Below are positions 9,321-16,959 of a stretch of DNA of 64,000 nt, in pieces. This stretch comes from JBKCUI01 sp052161625 (GTDB taxonomy: Bacteria; Planctomycetota; Planctomycetia; Pirellulales; Pirellulaceae): the NCBI GenBank assembly GCA_052161625.1, contig CP197412.1; one strand, given 5' to 3'. Below the pieces are notes generated by a model. It had not been told where the DNA came from, ran no database searches, and worked only from the letters and a program-made list of their open reading frames with translations. The position numbers and the translations under genes are program-made. How positions within the stretch are numbered: the first letter of the stretch is position 1; every line of letters begins with the position of its first letter.

Positions 9321-10607
9321 ATGGAATCCTCTTGGCTCATTGAGAACGCACGCTTGATCGACCCTAGCAACGGGATGGATCGAGTGGGAAGGCTTTTGAT
9401 CCTCGATGGCCGTTTTGCTGGTGTCGACACTTTGGATGGCGATGTTCCTACCCATGTTCAGCGACTCGATGCTCGAGATTGCATCGTCGCTCCTGGATTG
9501 GTGGACTTGGGGACCGAGTTTGGCGAACCGGGCCGCGAAGAGGATGAGACCATACAATCAGGAACTCTCGCCGCACTGGCTGGAGGCTATACGTCTGTCG
9601 CTCTTTCGTCCAACACACTTCCGCCGATCGACTCCGCAGCGAGCGTCGAATTCATTCATCAAAAGGGGAGCAGAGCCGATCATTGCCGTGTGTATGCCCT
9701 CGGCTGTGTGAGCAAGGAACGAAAAGGCGAATCGCTTGCAGAGATCGGTTCTCTGGTGGATGCAGGGGCAGTCGCACTTTACGACGGCCCGAACCCGATT
9801 GAGAACACTGGCCTGCTTCGACGCGCCTTGGAGTACTGCCTGATGTTCGATCGCGTTGTGTTCGATCACCCTGAAATCGCGTCGATCTCTCGGGGTGGGG
9901 TGATGCATGAAGGACTGGAACAACTCAAGCTTGGCCTCGCCCCGATGCCTGCCGAAGCAGAGGATTTAGCCACCTCGCGCGACTTGCGATTGATTGAAGC
10001 AACCGGTGGACGTCTCCACCTTACCAGCATCAGTACCTCTGGCAGCGTGGAGCTCTGTCGGAGGGCCAAGTCGCGTGGTATTCAGTTCACGGCGGGAAGC
10101 TACGTTGCCAACCTTCACTTCACCGATGAAGCGCTCCGTTCCTTCGATGCCAATTGCAAGGTGAATCCCCCATTCCGTTCGCGCGACCATGTCGAAGCTT
10201 GTTTGGAAGGACTGGCGGATGGCACGATCGATATCATCAGCAGCGGCCACAAGCCTTGCTCGCTCGAAAAGAAGATGCTCGAAATCAACGATGCCCCGTT
10301 CGGAATGATCGCATTGGAAACGGCTCTCGCTGAAGTCGTGACGTTCTTGATTCGCCCTGGTATCCTCAGTTGGCCACAAGCGCTCGCGAAGATGAGCTGG
10401 AATCCCTCCAAACTGCTCGGACTTCCCAGCGGCAGCTTGGAAATCGGCAAGCCGGCCGATGCAATCCTTATCGATCCCGATCGCCTATGGCGGGTAAACG
10501 CATCCAATTTGAAAAGCCGATCTTACAACACCCCCCTCGATGGCGCTGATCTTTACGGCGCGGTGACCCACACGTTTGTCGGTGGTCGACTACGCTATCA
10601 AGCTTGA
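9321..10607 (+). CDS. Dihydroorotase homologue lacking metal ligands (pseudo-dihydroorotase)
   Basis: This 428-residue protein aligns along its length with class I dihydroorotases: GGVMHEG, PAEAEDLATSRDLRLIEATGGRL (family region 211-233), SGSVELCRRAKSRGI and KVNPPFRS. The catalytic metal site is gone. The HxH after the first strand is Gly64-Thr-Glu66, the later His is Ser236 (HLTSIST), and the conserved Asp before HAP is Gly309 (SSGHKP). His183 and His310 remain. Family knowledge: in Pseudomonas an equivalent inactive PyrC' binds PyrB and is needed for the active ATCase assembly. Its place right after pyrB supports the same role here. A true dihydroorotase should be encoded elsewhere in the genome. 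Confidence 0.88.
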   Translation: MESSWLIENARLIDPSNGMDRVGRLLILDGRFAGVDTLDGDVPTHVQRLDARDCIVAPGLVDLGTEFGEPGREEDETIQSGTLAALAGGYTSVALSSNTLPPIDSAASVEFIHQKGSRADHCRVYALGCVSKERKGESLAEIGSLVDAGAVALYDGPNPIENTGLLRRALEYCLMFDRVVFDHPEIASISRGGVMHEGLEQLKLGLAPMPAEAEDLATSRDLRLIEATGGRLHLTSISTSGSVELCRRAKSRGIQFTAGSYVANLHFTDEALRSFDANCKVNPPFRSRDHVEACLEGLADGTIDIISSGHKPCSLEKKMLEINDAPFGMIALETALAEVVTFLIRPGILSWPQALAKMSWNPSKLLGLPSGSLEIGKPADAILIDPDRLWRVNASNLKSRSYNTPLDGADLYGAVTHTFVGGRLRYQA

Positions 10608-10646
10608 GAGTCTCCGATCTTTTCCTGCAACCCAACTATTATCGCT

Positions 10647-12362
10647 ATGATTCGACACCTCCTCTCCGGTGCATCCGTTTGCCATCATCTTTGCTTGACA
10701 GTTGGATTTATTCTCTCGGCGGCAGCCACTGGTGCGGCTAAAGAGTCGCCAGATTCACGTCCCAATTTCATCGTGATCCTCGCCGATGATATGGGCTACA
10801 GCGATCTCGGTTGCTACGGAGGTGAGATTCGAACGCCTCATCTCGATTCATTGGCTCGGGAAGGGATTCGCTTCACACAGTTCTACAACACCGCACGATG
10901 CTGTCCAACCCGCGCCAGTTTGTTGACAGGTCTTTATCCACATCAGGCCGGCATTGGGCATATGATGGAGGACCGTGGGTTGCCGGGCTACCAAGGAAAC
11001 TTGAATGCCCAATGCCGCACCATCGCCGAGTTGCTTCAACCCGCTGGCTATGCAAATTATGCGGTGGGGAAATGGCATGTGACACGGCATGCGGGGGAAG
11101 CAGGACCGAAGCACAATTGGCCTGTGAACCGGGGATTCGATCGCTTTTATGGCACCATTCACGGTGCAGGCAGCTTCTTTGATCCTTCCTCATTGGTTCG
11201 CGATAACACGATGATTTCTCCCTTCGCCGACGAAGAGTATAAACCGGAGTCGTATTACTACACCGACGCCATTTCCGATCATGCGATCCGATACATCCGC
11301 GATCACCGTGAGGGGAATCAGGAGAAGCCTTTTTTCTTGTATGTCGCCTACACGGCAGCCCATTGGCCGATGCACGCTCTCCACGAAGACATTGAGAAGT
11401 ACCGAGGCGTGTATGACGAAGGGTATGAAGCGATACGCAAGAAACGACTGCAAAAGGGTGGCCAACTCGGAGTGCTGAATGCCGAACAAGGGCTTGCACC
11501 AGCCTCGAAGGATTGGTCCTCGGTGGAGCATCGCGAATGGGAGATCGCGTGCATGGAGGTTTACGCCGCGATGGTCGATCGAATGGATCAAGGAATCGGT
11601 CGCATCCGAAAAGAGCTTGAACGCCAGGAAATTTCAGAGAACACCGTAATCCTTTACTTGCAAGACAATGGAGGATGTGCGGAAGGGATGGGGCGAATTG
11701 GCAATCCAAAACATCCCAACATCTCACGACCTGCTTCGCCGACACTCCCTCCGATGAAGCCGACCGAATTTGCGGCAGCGGGTAGCGTCCCTGACCAAAC
11801 TCGCGATGGATATCCGGTACGGATGGGTCCCAAAGCGATGCCAGGCCCTGCCGATACTTACATTGCGTATGGCGAAGGTTGGGCAAACGTCAGCAATACT
11901 CCTTTCCGAGAATACAAGCACTGGGTTCATGAAGGAGGGATTAGCACACCGCTGATTGCCTGTTGGCCAAAGGGGATTCAGAAGCCGGGCTCCATAGCGA
12001 AGGATCCCGGTCATCTTATCGACATTGCGGCTACGCTGGTTGATCTTGCTGGTGCAAAGGTCCCAAGCCAGTCGATTCCCTTGGAGGGCCTTTCACTGAG
12101 GCCTGTGTTCGAAGGAAAGCAAGTCGAGAGAGAGGCGCTTTACTGGGAGCACGAAGGCAATCGAGCTGTACGCTCTGGCAAATGGAAACTGGTTGCCAAG
12201 CATGGCGAACCTTGGGAGCTCTACGACATCGAGTCAGATCGGATCGAAGCCAACAATCTTGCGAAAGAGCAACCGGCGAAGGTCGCGGAATTGCGTGCCC
12301 TTTACGAGTCCTACGCAAAGCGAGCCAATGTGGCCCCTTGGCCGCTGAAGTCACCGAAGTAG
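10647..12362 (+). CDS. Secreted sulfatase (arylsulfatase family)
   Basis: This 571-residue protein starts with a signal peptide (hydrophobic LCLTVGFILSAAATGAA). The sulfatase N-terminal metal motif PNFIVILADDMGYSDLGCYG follows. The formylglycine motif is TARCCPTRASLLTG, a C-x-P-x-R signature whose first Cys would be converted to formylglycine. Downstream histidine/lysine segments include VGKWHV, AHWPMH and the late DNGG metal ligands. It hydrolyses sulfate esters, probably of sulfated polysaccharides outside the cytoplasm; the substrate cannot be told from sequence. It lies 39 bases after the dihydroorotase homologue, so transcription may read through, although the functions are unrelated. 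Large sulfatase sets are typical of marine planctomycetes. The stop codon is followed within about 15 bases by the repeat block. Confidence 0.93.
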   Translation: MIRHLLSGASVCHHLCLTVGFILSAAATGAAKESPDSRPNFIVILADDMGYSDLGCYGGEIRTPHLDSLAREGIRFTQFYNTARCCPTRASLLTGLYPHQAGIGHMMEDRGLPGYQGNLNAQCRTIAELLQPAGYANYAVGKWHVTRHAGEAGPKHNWPVNRGFDRFYGTIHGAGSFFDPSSLVRDNTMISPFADEEYKPESYYYTDAISDHAIRYIRDHREGNQEKPFFLYVAYTAAHWPMHALHEDIEKYRGVYDEGYEAIRKKRLQKGGQLGVLNAEQGLAPASKDWSSVEHREWEIACMEVYAAMVDRMDQGIGRIRKELERQEISENTVILYLQDNGGCAEGMGRIGNPKHPNISRPASPTLPPMKPTEFAAAGSVPDQTRDGYPVRMGPKAMPGPADTYIAYGEGWANVSNTPFREYKHWVHEGGISTPLIACWPKGIQKPGSIAKDPGHLIDIAATLVDLAGAKVPSQSIPLEGLSLRPVFEGKQVEREALYWEHEGNRAVRSGKWKLVAKHGEPWELYDIESDRIEANNLAKEQPAKVAELRALYESYAKRANVAPWPLKSPK

Positions 12363-12375
12363 TCTAGTGAAAGCA

Positions 12376-12968
12376 GAAGAGGGGCGCGCCAAGGCGCAAC
12401 GCTCGCAACGACGGGAGAATCCGGGTTTCAACTCCCATTCATCTTCTTCCCCTTTGCGACTTGGCGCCGTTGCGAGAAACAACGTGCATGAAGAAGAGTG
12501 GCGCGCCAAGGCGCAACGCTCGCAACGACGGGAGAATACGGGTTTCAACTCCCATTCATCTGCTTCCCCTTTGCGACTTGGCGCCGTTGCGAGAGACAAC
12601 GTGCATGTAGAAGAGGGGCGCGCCAAGGCGCAACGCTCGCAACGACGGGAGGATCCGGGTTTCAACTCCCATTCATCTGCTTCCCCTTTGCGACTTGGCG
12701 CCGTTGCGAGAGACAACGTGCATGTAGAAGAGGGGCGCGCCAAGGCGCAATGCTCGCAACGACGGGAGAATCCAGGTTTCAACTCCCATTCATCTGCTTC
12801 CCCTTTGCGACTTGGCGCCGTTGCGAGAGACAACGTGCATGTAGAAGAGGGGCGCGCCAAGGCGCAATGCTCGCAACGACGGGAGGATCCGGGTTTCAAC
12901 TCCCATTCATCTTCTTCCCCTTTGCGACTTGGCGCCGTTGCGAGAAACAGGACTCATAAAAAGTGGGC
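12376..12968. repeat. 117-bp direct repeat block 1 (five units)
   Basis: Units begin with GCGCGCC at 12384, 12501, 12618, 12735 and 12852, giving an exact 117-bp period. The fifth unit runs to about 12948 and then decays into a degenerate next-unit start ending near 12968. Copies differ at few positions (for example CTTCTT versus CTGCTT, GAGAAAC versus GAGAGAC). Each unit contains the arms GCCAAGGCGCAACG and, about 45 bases on, CTTTGCGACTTGGC, which are nearly complementary. It also contains CTCGCAACG and its exact complement CGTTGCGAG. The period is a multiple of 3, so open frames run through on both strands; I regard these as artefacts. No gene is called here. Confidence 0.95.
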
Positions 12969-12972
12969 AGTT

Positions 12973-13362
12973 TCAGTTAGGATAATCAAGTCGATTCACT
13001 ACTCTCGTGATGCCATCCTTGAGGAGTTCCATTCCGAAGTTGATTAACAAGCCCAACCGCCGGTCTGCAATTTTGAGATAGGTCAAAACGATCTTCTTAT
13101 GTACTGGCAAAATCGTCTCAATCGACTTCAATTCTACGATGACTAGATTCTCGACAATTAGGTCGGCTCGAAAACCTATATCAAGCTTTTGGTTGTCCCA
13201 TGTTACGGCAATTGGAATTTGATTCCTTACAGACAATCCTCGCTTTCGAAGTTCATGGACCATCACGGCTTCGTAAACAGACTCGAGTAACCCAGGTCCA
13301 AGCATTCGATGGATATCAAAGGCTACATCTATAATAATGCGAGCGACGTCGTTTTCATGCAT
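12973..13362 (-). CDS. GxxExxY family protein (PD-(D/E)XK nuclease-like fold)
   Basis: This 129-residue protein has the name-giving motif in GPGLLESVYE (about residues 22-31). It also has a PD-(D/E)XK-like core: Asp in FRADLIV, then ExK in IVELKSIE. This matches the PDDEXK_3/GxxExxY family; biochemical function is not established. There is no signal peptide. The gene sits between two blocks of the same 117-bp direct repeat and reads against the flanking genes. Two 60-base stretches (13081-13200) that I counted by hand are about 41% G+C, against about 55% in a neighbouring PP2C stretch, which suggests separate ancestry. No good ribosome-binding site precedes the ATG at 13362. Confidence 0.85.
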   Translation of the reverse strand: MHENDVARIIIDVAFDIHRMLGPGLLESVYEAVMVHELRKRGLSVRNQIPIAVTWDNQKLDIGFRADLIVENLVIVELKSIETILPVHKKIVLTYLKIADRRLGLLINFGMELLKDGITRVVNRLDYPN

Positions 13363-13450
13363 GGGCGTTGCACTTCACGTAAGGCGTTTTCGAAATCAGA
13401 AACTCACAGAGAATGGATCACAGTAGCATAGTCTGAACCAAATCTCCCCC

Positions 13451-13733
13451 CCTTGCGAGAAATCGGATCGAATGAAGAAGGGGCGCGCCAAGGCGCAACG
13501 CTCGCAACGACAGGAGAATACGGGTTTCAACTCCCATTCATCTTCTTTCCCTTTGCGACTTGGCGCCGTTGCGAGAAACAACGTGCATGAAGAAGAGTCG
13601 CGTGCCAAGGCGCAACGCTCGCAACGACGGGAGAATACGGGTTTCAACTCCCATTCATCTTCTTCCCCTTTGCGTCTTGGCGCCGTTGCGAGAAACAACG
13701 TGCATTTCGAAAGCCAAGCCGTTGCGAGAAACA
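13451..13733. repeat. 117-bp direct repeat block 2 (two units plus end fragments)
   Basis: Two units of the repeat seen at 12376-12968 start at 13483 and 13600 (period 117 again), in the same orientation. Before them, 13451-13482 carries a decayed right end of a unit (CTTGCGAGAAA, then a start-like GAATGAAGAAGGG). After 13705 another fragment, CCAAGCCGTTGCGAGAAAC, follows near 13714-13732. The block lies just upstream of the GxxExxY gene start and upstream of the PP2C gene. The PP2C frame runs back into it, but I treat this as chance. Confidence 0.92.
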
Positions 13734-13913
13734 CCTCCGCATACGGCTTCCCGCAAGCCAGAAGCCAAGGTTGGTGTTATAATCGGTAGGACTGGTCGGG
13801 ATTGGACTGGGCGGGGCAGCGTTTGGACGGAAATGTTCAAGAAAGGGTCGTCTGTCCGGTTCGGACCGTTACATTTGAGGCCAACGACCCCATCACGAAG
13901 GTTCTCGGAAACG

Positions 13914-14720
13914 ATGATTGCACGCGATTCCCATTTTCTATTCGAGCAAGAGAGCGGCGAAGTGACTTCGCTGGCCCGCTCGTGTTGGATTGCGTCCGCG
14001 TTCTCCGAGCGTTCTCCTAACAAAATCACCCCGAACGAAGATGCCGTAGCGATACTTCCTCTCGACGAGGAAACAGCGGTTTTCGCCATAGCAGATGGTT
14101 GCGGCGGGATGCGTGGCGGGGAAGTGGCCGCTTCCCTTACCTTGCGATGTCTTGCGGATTCCGTGGCGTTGTGTCGTGACAATCCTCAGCAGCTTCGCAC
14201 CGCGATCCTTGACGGAATCGAGCTAGCCAACCACACCGTACAAGACTTGAAGATTGGCGCTGCGTGCACTATTGCCGTCGCCGAATTCCATCAAGGCTGG
14301 ATCCGTACGTACCACGTCGGAGATTCGACCATCTTGCTCGCGACCAACCGCGGGCGCGTTCGCTACCAGTCGATTTGCCACTCGCCGGTAGGTTTCGCTG
14401 TCGAAGCTGGTTTTTTAGAGCCGAACCAAGCGATGCACCATGAAGACCGCCATCTTGTTTCGAACGTGGTCGGCGATCCTCGGATGCGGATCGAGATGGG
14501 TCCTCGCATCGAGATGGGAGTCAAAGACACATTAGTCATTGCAAGCGATGGCTTGTTCGACAATCTGACGGTCGAAGAAGTCGTCGAGAGGATTCGAAAA
14601 GGCCGATTGGCCGGTTCTCTCCATTCCTTGACGGCCGACGCACGGAGTCGGATGCGGACCGATTCCGACGAGCCTTCCAAGCCGGACGATTTGAGCGTCG
14701 TCTGCGTTCGTCGCGTCTAA
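13914..14720 (+). CDS. PP2C-family serine/threonine protein phosphatase
   Basis: The protein is predicted to remove phosphate from Ser/Thr residues in a metal-dependent way in the cytoplasm. With the ATG at 13914 it has 268 residues and PP2C motifs in order: NEDAVAI, the metal loop FAIADGCGGMRGGE (usual form DGMGG), TYHVGDSTILL, IASDGLFDNLTVEEV, and the late Asp pair in KPDDLSVVCV. Upstream in-frame ATGs exist (13833 and 13560). The first would add 27 residues; the second lies inside the repeat block and I reject it. No membrane segment or sensor domain is present. A Hsp20 gene follows after 267 bases with its own promoter, so the two are probably not one operon. Confidence 0.85.
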   Translation: MIARDSHFLFEQESGEVTSLARSCWIASAFSERSPNKITPNEDAVAILPLDEETAVFAIADGCGGMRGGEVAASLTLRCLADSVALCRDNPQQLRTAILDGIELANHTVQDLKIGAACTIAVAEFHQGWIRTYHVGDSTILLATNRGRVRYQSICHSPVGFAVEAGFLEPNQAMHHEDRHLVSNVVGDPRMRIEMGPRIEMGVKDTLVIASDGLFDNLTVEEVVERIRKGRLAGSLHSLTADARSRMRTDSDEPSKPDDLSVVCVRRV

Positions 14721-14730
14721 TCACCTCGGC

Positions 14731-14762
14731 TTCCTGCCGTCCCGAATTCCTGCCGTCCCGAA
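14731..14762. repeat. 16-bp tandem repeat, two copies
   Basis: TTCCTGCCGTCCCGAA occurs twice head to tail (14731-14746 and 14747-14762), followed by a diverged third copy (TTCTCTCCGTCCCAT). It lies just after the PP2C stop codon. No function is evident; it adjoins a second, different short repeat. Confidence 0.9.
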
Positions 14763-14779
14763 TTCTCTCCGTCCCATCC

Positions 14780-14833
14780 TGTTCTTCGGTGAATCCGTGT
14801 TCTTCGGTGAAGCCGTGTTCTTCGGTGAAGCCG
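14780..14833. repeat. 18-bp tandem repeat, three copies
   Basis: TGTTCTTCGGTGAATCCG and two copies with AAGCCG at the end fill 14780-14833 exactly. Read on the minus strand it would encode repeated Thr-Glu-Glu-His-Gly-Phe, but there is no supporting gene. It lies about 40 bases upstream of the sigma-54 promoter of hsp20. Confidence 0.92.
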
Positions 14834-14870
14834 TTTGCTCCGCGTCTTGGAAGTGGGACGCTTGATGCAA

Positions 14871-14887
14871 TTGGCACGCTCGTTGCA
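14871..14887 (+). promoter_or_regulatory. Sigma-54 (-24/-12) promoter for hsp20
   Basis: The sequence TTGGCACGCTCGTTGCA matches the RpoN consensus (YTGGCACG-N4-TTGCW) at every strongly conserved base. GG is at 14873-14874 and GC at 14885-14886, with the required 10 bases between them. Transcription would start near 14898, leaving a leader of about 90 bases before the ATG at 14988. A sigma-54 promoter needs an NtrC-type activator and usually an upstream activator site; I could not identify the site. Confidence 0.8.
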
Positions 14888-14987
14888 TTACTGGGAATCT
14901 CATTGGTCTTGACTGCCACTCTCTGACATGCGGGGGCGTCAGGAGTTCCAGTGTGTTGTCTTTCCGTCTAACGAGGAGAAGCAAGTC

Positions 14988-15461
14988 ATGTCGAATTTTT
15001 TGAATGGTGGTATGGCTCGTTCGTTTTCGCCTGAGACGTTGGCTGTTGTAGGCCGAGATTTCGACGGATTGTTCGATCAGTTTTTCGGAACGCAGCGGGG
15101 GCGAGATAGTGAGAACGGTCGTTCCGAGGGGCATGTTCGAGCCTTGCGCGTTCCGACCCACGTTTGGGAAAAAGACGAGCGGTTGCACATTGCCGTCGAT
15201 TTGCCTGGCGTAGGCAAAGAAGCCATTTCGCTGACCTTTGAGAACGGAACATTGGTTCTGGAAGCCGATCGCAAGGCCCCGGACTTGGGTGAACACAAAT
15301 CTTGGCACAACAGTCTGCACTATGGCCTGTACAAACAAAAAATTGCTGTGGGCGAAACCTATTCGCCTGAAACGATCGAAGCGACCTTCACCGATGGTGT
15401 GTTGCACATCCAGATCGCCAAGCGACCGGAGGTGCAACCGCGCAAGGTGGAGATCAAATAG
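14988..15461 (+). CDS. Hsp20/alpha-crystallin small heat-shock protein
   Basis: This ATP-independent holdase is expected to bind unfolding proteins in the cytoplasm. I chose the ATG at 14988 (157 residues) because GAGGAG at 14973-14978 gives ideal spacing; an in-frame ATG at 14928 lacks this. The alpha-crystallin domain spans about residues 45-150, with VPTHVWEKDERLHIAVDLPG, GNGTL-like ENGTLVLEADRK and the closing segment TFTDGVLHIQIAKRPE. The C-terminal IxI-type motif is weak (ends PRKVEIK). Regulation looks clear: a consensus sigma-54 promoter lies about 100 bases upstream and a strong hairpin terminator lies downstream, so it is probably a single-gene unit. Confidence 0.93.
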   Translation: MSNFLNGGMARSFSPETLAVVGRDFDGLFDQFFGTQRGRDSENGRSEGHVRALRVPTHVWEKDERLHIAVDLPGVGKEAISLTFENGTLVLEADRKAPDLGEHKSWHNSLHYGLYKQKIAVGETYSPETIEATFTDGVLHIQIAKRPEVQPRKVEIK

Positions 15462-15514
15462 TATGCGTCCTCTCGCCATCGGGAGCGAGGCGTTTCGGCC
15501 TTAAGCTTTTTCAG

Positions 15515-15549
15515 GCCCGCGGCAAGGCGATTTGTCGCGGGCTTTTTTT
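15515..15549 (+). terminator. Intrinsic terminator after hsp20
   Basis: GCCCGCGGC (15515-15523) pairs with GTCGCGGGC (15534-15542) around a 10-base loop, with one G-T wobble, followed directly by a run of seven T. It is 53 bases after the hsp20 stop codon. Confidence 0.9.
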
Positions 15550-15677
15550 GTTCTTCGCCCCTTCCGGCCGATAGTCAGTCCCACGTAACTCCCCTAAACT
15601 GGTGGCCTTGATCGACTTGTCCTCTCACTCACGAAGTCGTTTCGACGACATTCTCTAATCGCAGGATTTTTCGTTCC

Positions 15678-16781
15678 ATGATCGTAGGCGTTCCGAAGGA
15701 AGTGAAGCAGGATGAGTACCGCGTCGCCATGCTCCCCGTGGGTGTGGAGGAGCTTGTGTCGCGTGGCCACAAGGTGGTCGTTCAAGCAGGAGCCGGTCTG
15801 GGTTCCGGATTGGCCGATCACGCTTATTTGCAGGCAGGGGCCGAGTTGGTCGCATCCGGGAGCGACGTGTATCAGCAAGCCGATTTGATCGTGAAGGTCA
15901 AAGAGCCCATGCAATCGGAGTGGGATTACATTCGGGAGGGGCAAGCCCTTTTCACGTACTTCCATTTTGCCGCGGACAAGAAGCTCACCGAGGCGATGCT
16001 CCAGACCAAGTCGGTGTGCTTTGCCTACGAGACACTTCGAGATTCGCAGGGTCGATTATCGCTTTTGACCCCGATGAGCGAAGTGGCGGGACGGATGAGT
16101 ATTCAGGAGGGGGCAAAGTATTTGGAGCGTCCTCAGATGGGGCGGGGTATTTTGCTTGGTGGAGTACCAGGTGTCGCGCCTGCGCACATCACGATTCTCG
16201 GAGGGGGGATAGTCGGTGCCAACGCAGCGCGTATCGCGGCGGGTTTTCAAGCCGACGTGGCCATTCTCGATGTCAACTTGGATCGACTTCGCTATCTAGA
16301 TGACGTCATGCCACCCAACGTGAATGCCCTTTTTAGTGATCGCCATACGATTCGCGAAGAATTGAAGCTGGCCGATCTTGTTATTGGCTCTGTACTCATA
16401 CCGGGGGCCAAAGCCCCTCACTTGGTCCGCAAAGAGGACCTTCGGTTGATGAAGCCAGGGAGCGTCATAATCGATGTGGCGATTGACCAGGGTGGCTGTG
16501 TCGAGACCAGTCGGCCGACAACGCACCAGAATCCAACTTACATGGTCGACGATGTCCTCCACTATTGCGTGACCAACATGCCTGGAGCGGTCGGGCGAAC
16601 CAGTACCTTTGCTCTTTGCAACGTCACGTTGCCGTGGGTCTGCACCATTGCGGACAAGGGAATTCCGTGGGCTGTTGAGAATTCCAAGTCACTTCGCGAC
16701 GCCCTCAACGTTTGCAATGGGAAGGTCACCAACGAGGCCGTCGCCAACACTTTTGGGTTCGAGTACGTAACAAATCCCTAG
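15678..16781 (+). CDS. ald: Alanine dehydrogenase
   Basis: The enzyme interconverts L-alanine and pyruvate plus ammonia with NAD in the cytoplasm. Its 367 residues match the family's usual length of about 370. The N-terminal domain opens MIVGVPKEVKQDEYRVA. The substrate-site lysine is in DLIVKVKEP and the histidine in TYFHFAAD. The Rossmann loop is ILGGGIVGANAARIAAG, with Asp of AILDVN at the end of the second strand. The catalytic Asp segment is DVAIDQGGCVETSRPTTH. The C-terminal NMPGAVGRTST segment is also typical. The ATG at 15678 has AGGA 11 bases upstream. It stands alone between the hsp20 terminator and a long leader of the next gene. Confidence 0.95.
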   Translation: MIVGVPKEVKQDEYRVAMLPVGVEELVSRGHKVVVQAGAGLGSGLADHAYLQAGAELVASGSDVYQQADLIVKVKEPMQSEWDYIREGQALFTYFHFAADKKLTEAMLQTKSVCFAYETLRDSQGRLSLLTPMSEVAGRMSIQEGAKYLERPQMGRGILLGGVPGVAPAHITILGGGIVGANAARIAAGFQADVAILDVNLDRLRYLDDVMPPNVNALFSDRHTIREELKLADLVIGSVLIPGAKAPHLVRKEDLRLMKPGSVIIDVAIDQGGCVETSRPTTHQNPTYMVDDVLHYCVTNMPGAVGRTSTFALCNVTLPWVCTIADKGIPWAVENSKSLRDALNVCNGKVTNEAVANTFGFEYVTNP

Positions 16782-16943
16782 AAGGGACGCACTTCTAGAC
16801 CCAATATCGGCGTTATCCGCAAAACCGGATCAAGTCTTACGGGTTTACTGATCCGTGTTGCATGCAACTTCCACAGCTTTGTCGAGCATGCGGATGTTGT
16901 TTTCGATACACAGATAGCAATCCTGAAATCCGTTACCAAAGTC

Positions 16944-16959
16944 GCAATGCAAGCATTGC
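16944..16959. repeat. Short perfect inverted repeat upstream of BON-protein gene
   Basis: GCAATGC and GCATTGC flank AA, forming a 16-base dyad 70 bases before the ATG at 17030, within a 248-base gap. It could be an operator for a dimeric regulator. Nothing else in the gap (16782-17029) is recognisable apart from the ribosome-binding site. Confidence 0.5.

Noticed and set aside
10873..11886. 337-codon open frame antisense to the sulfatase
   Set aside because: The sulfatase strand has clear catalytic motifs; the antisense reading is Arg/His/Cys-rich shadow sequence.
12367..13047. Long open frames through repeat block 1 on both strands (up to 226 codons)
   Set aside because: The 117-bp period is a multiple of 3, so lack of a stop in one unit opens the whole block. 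The reading is repetitive and has no family likeness.
12376..13733. CRISPR array
   Set aside because: Units are 117 bp and contiguous, with no unique spacers of 30-40 bases and no cas genes.
13560..13913. N-terminal extension of the PP2C gene into repeat block 2
   Set aside because: The added residues are repeat-derived; the phosphatase domain begins after the ATG at 13914.
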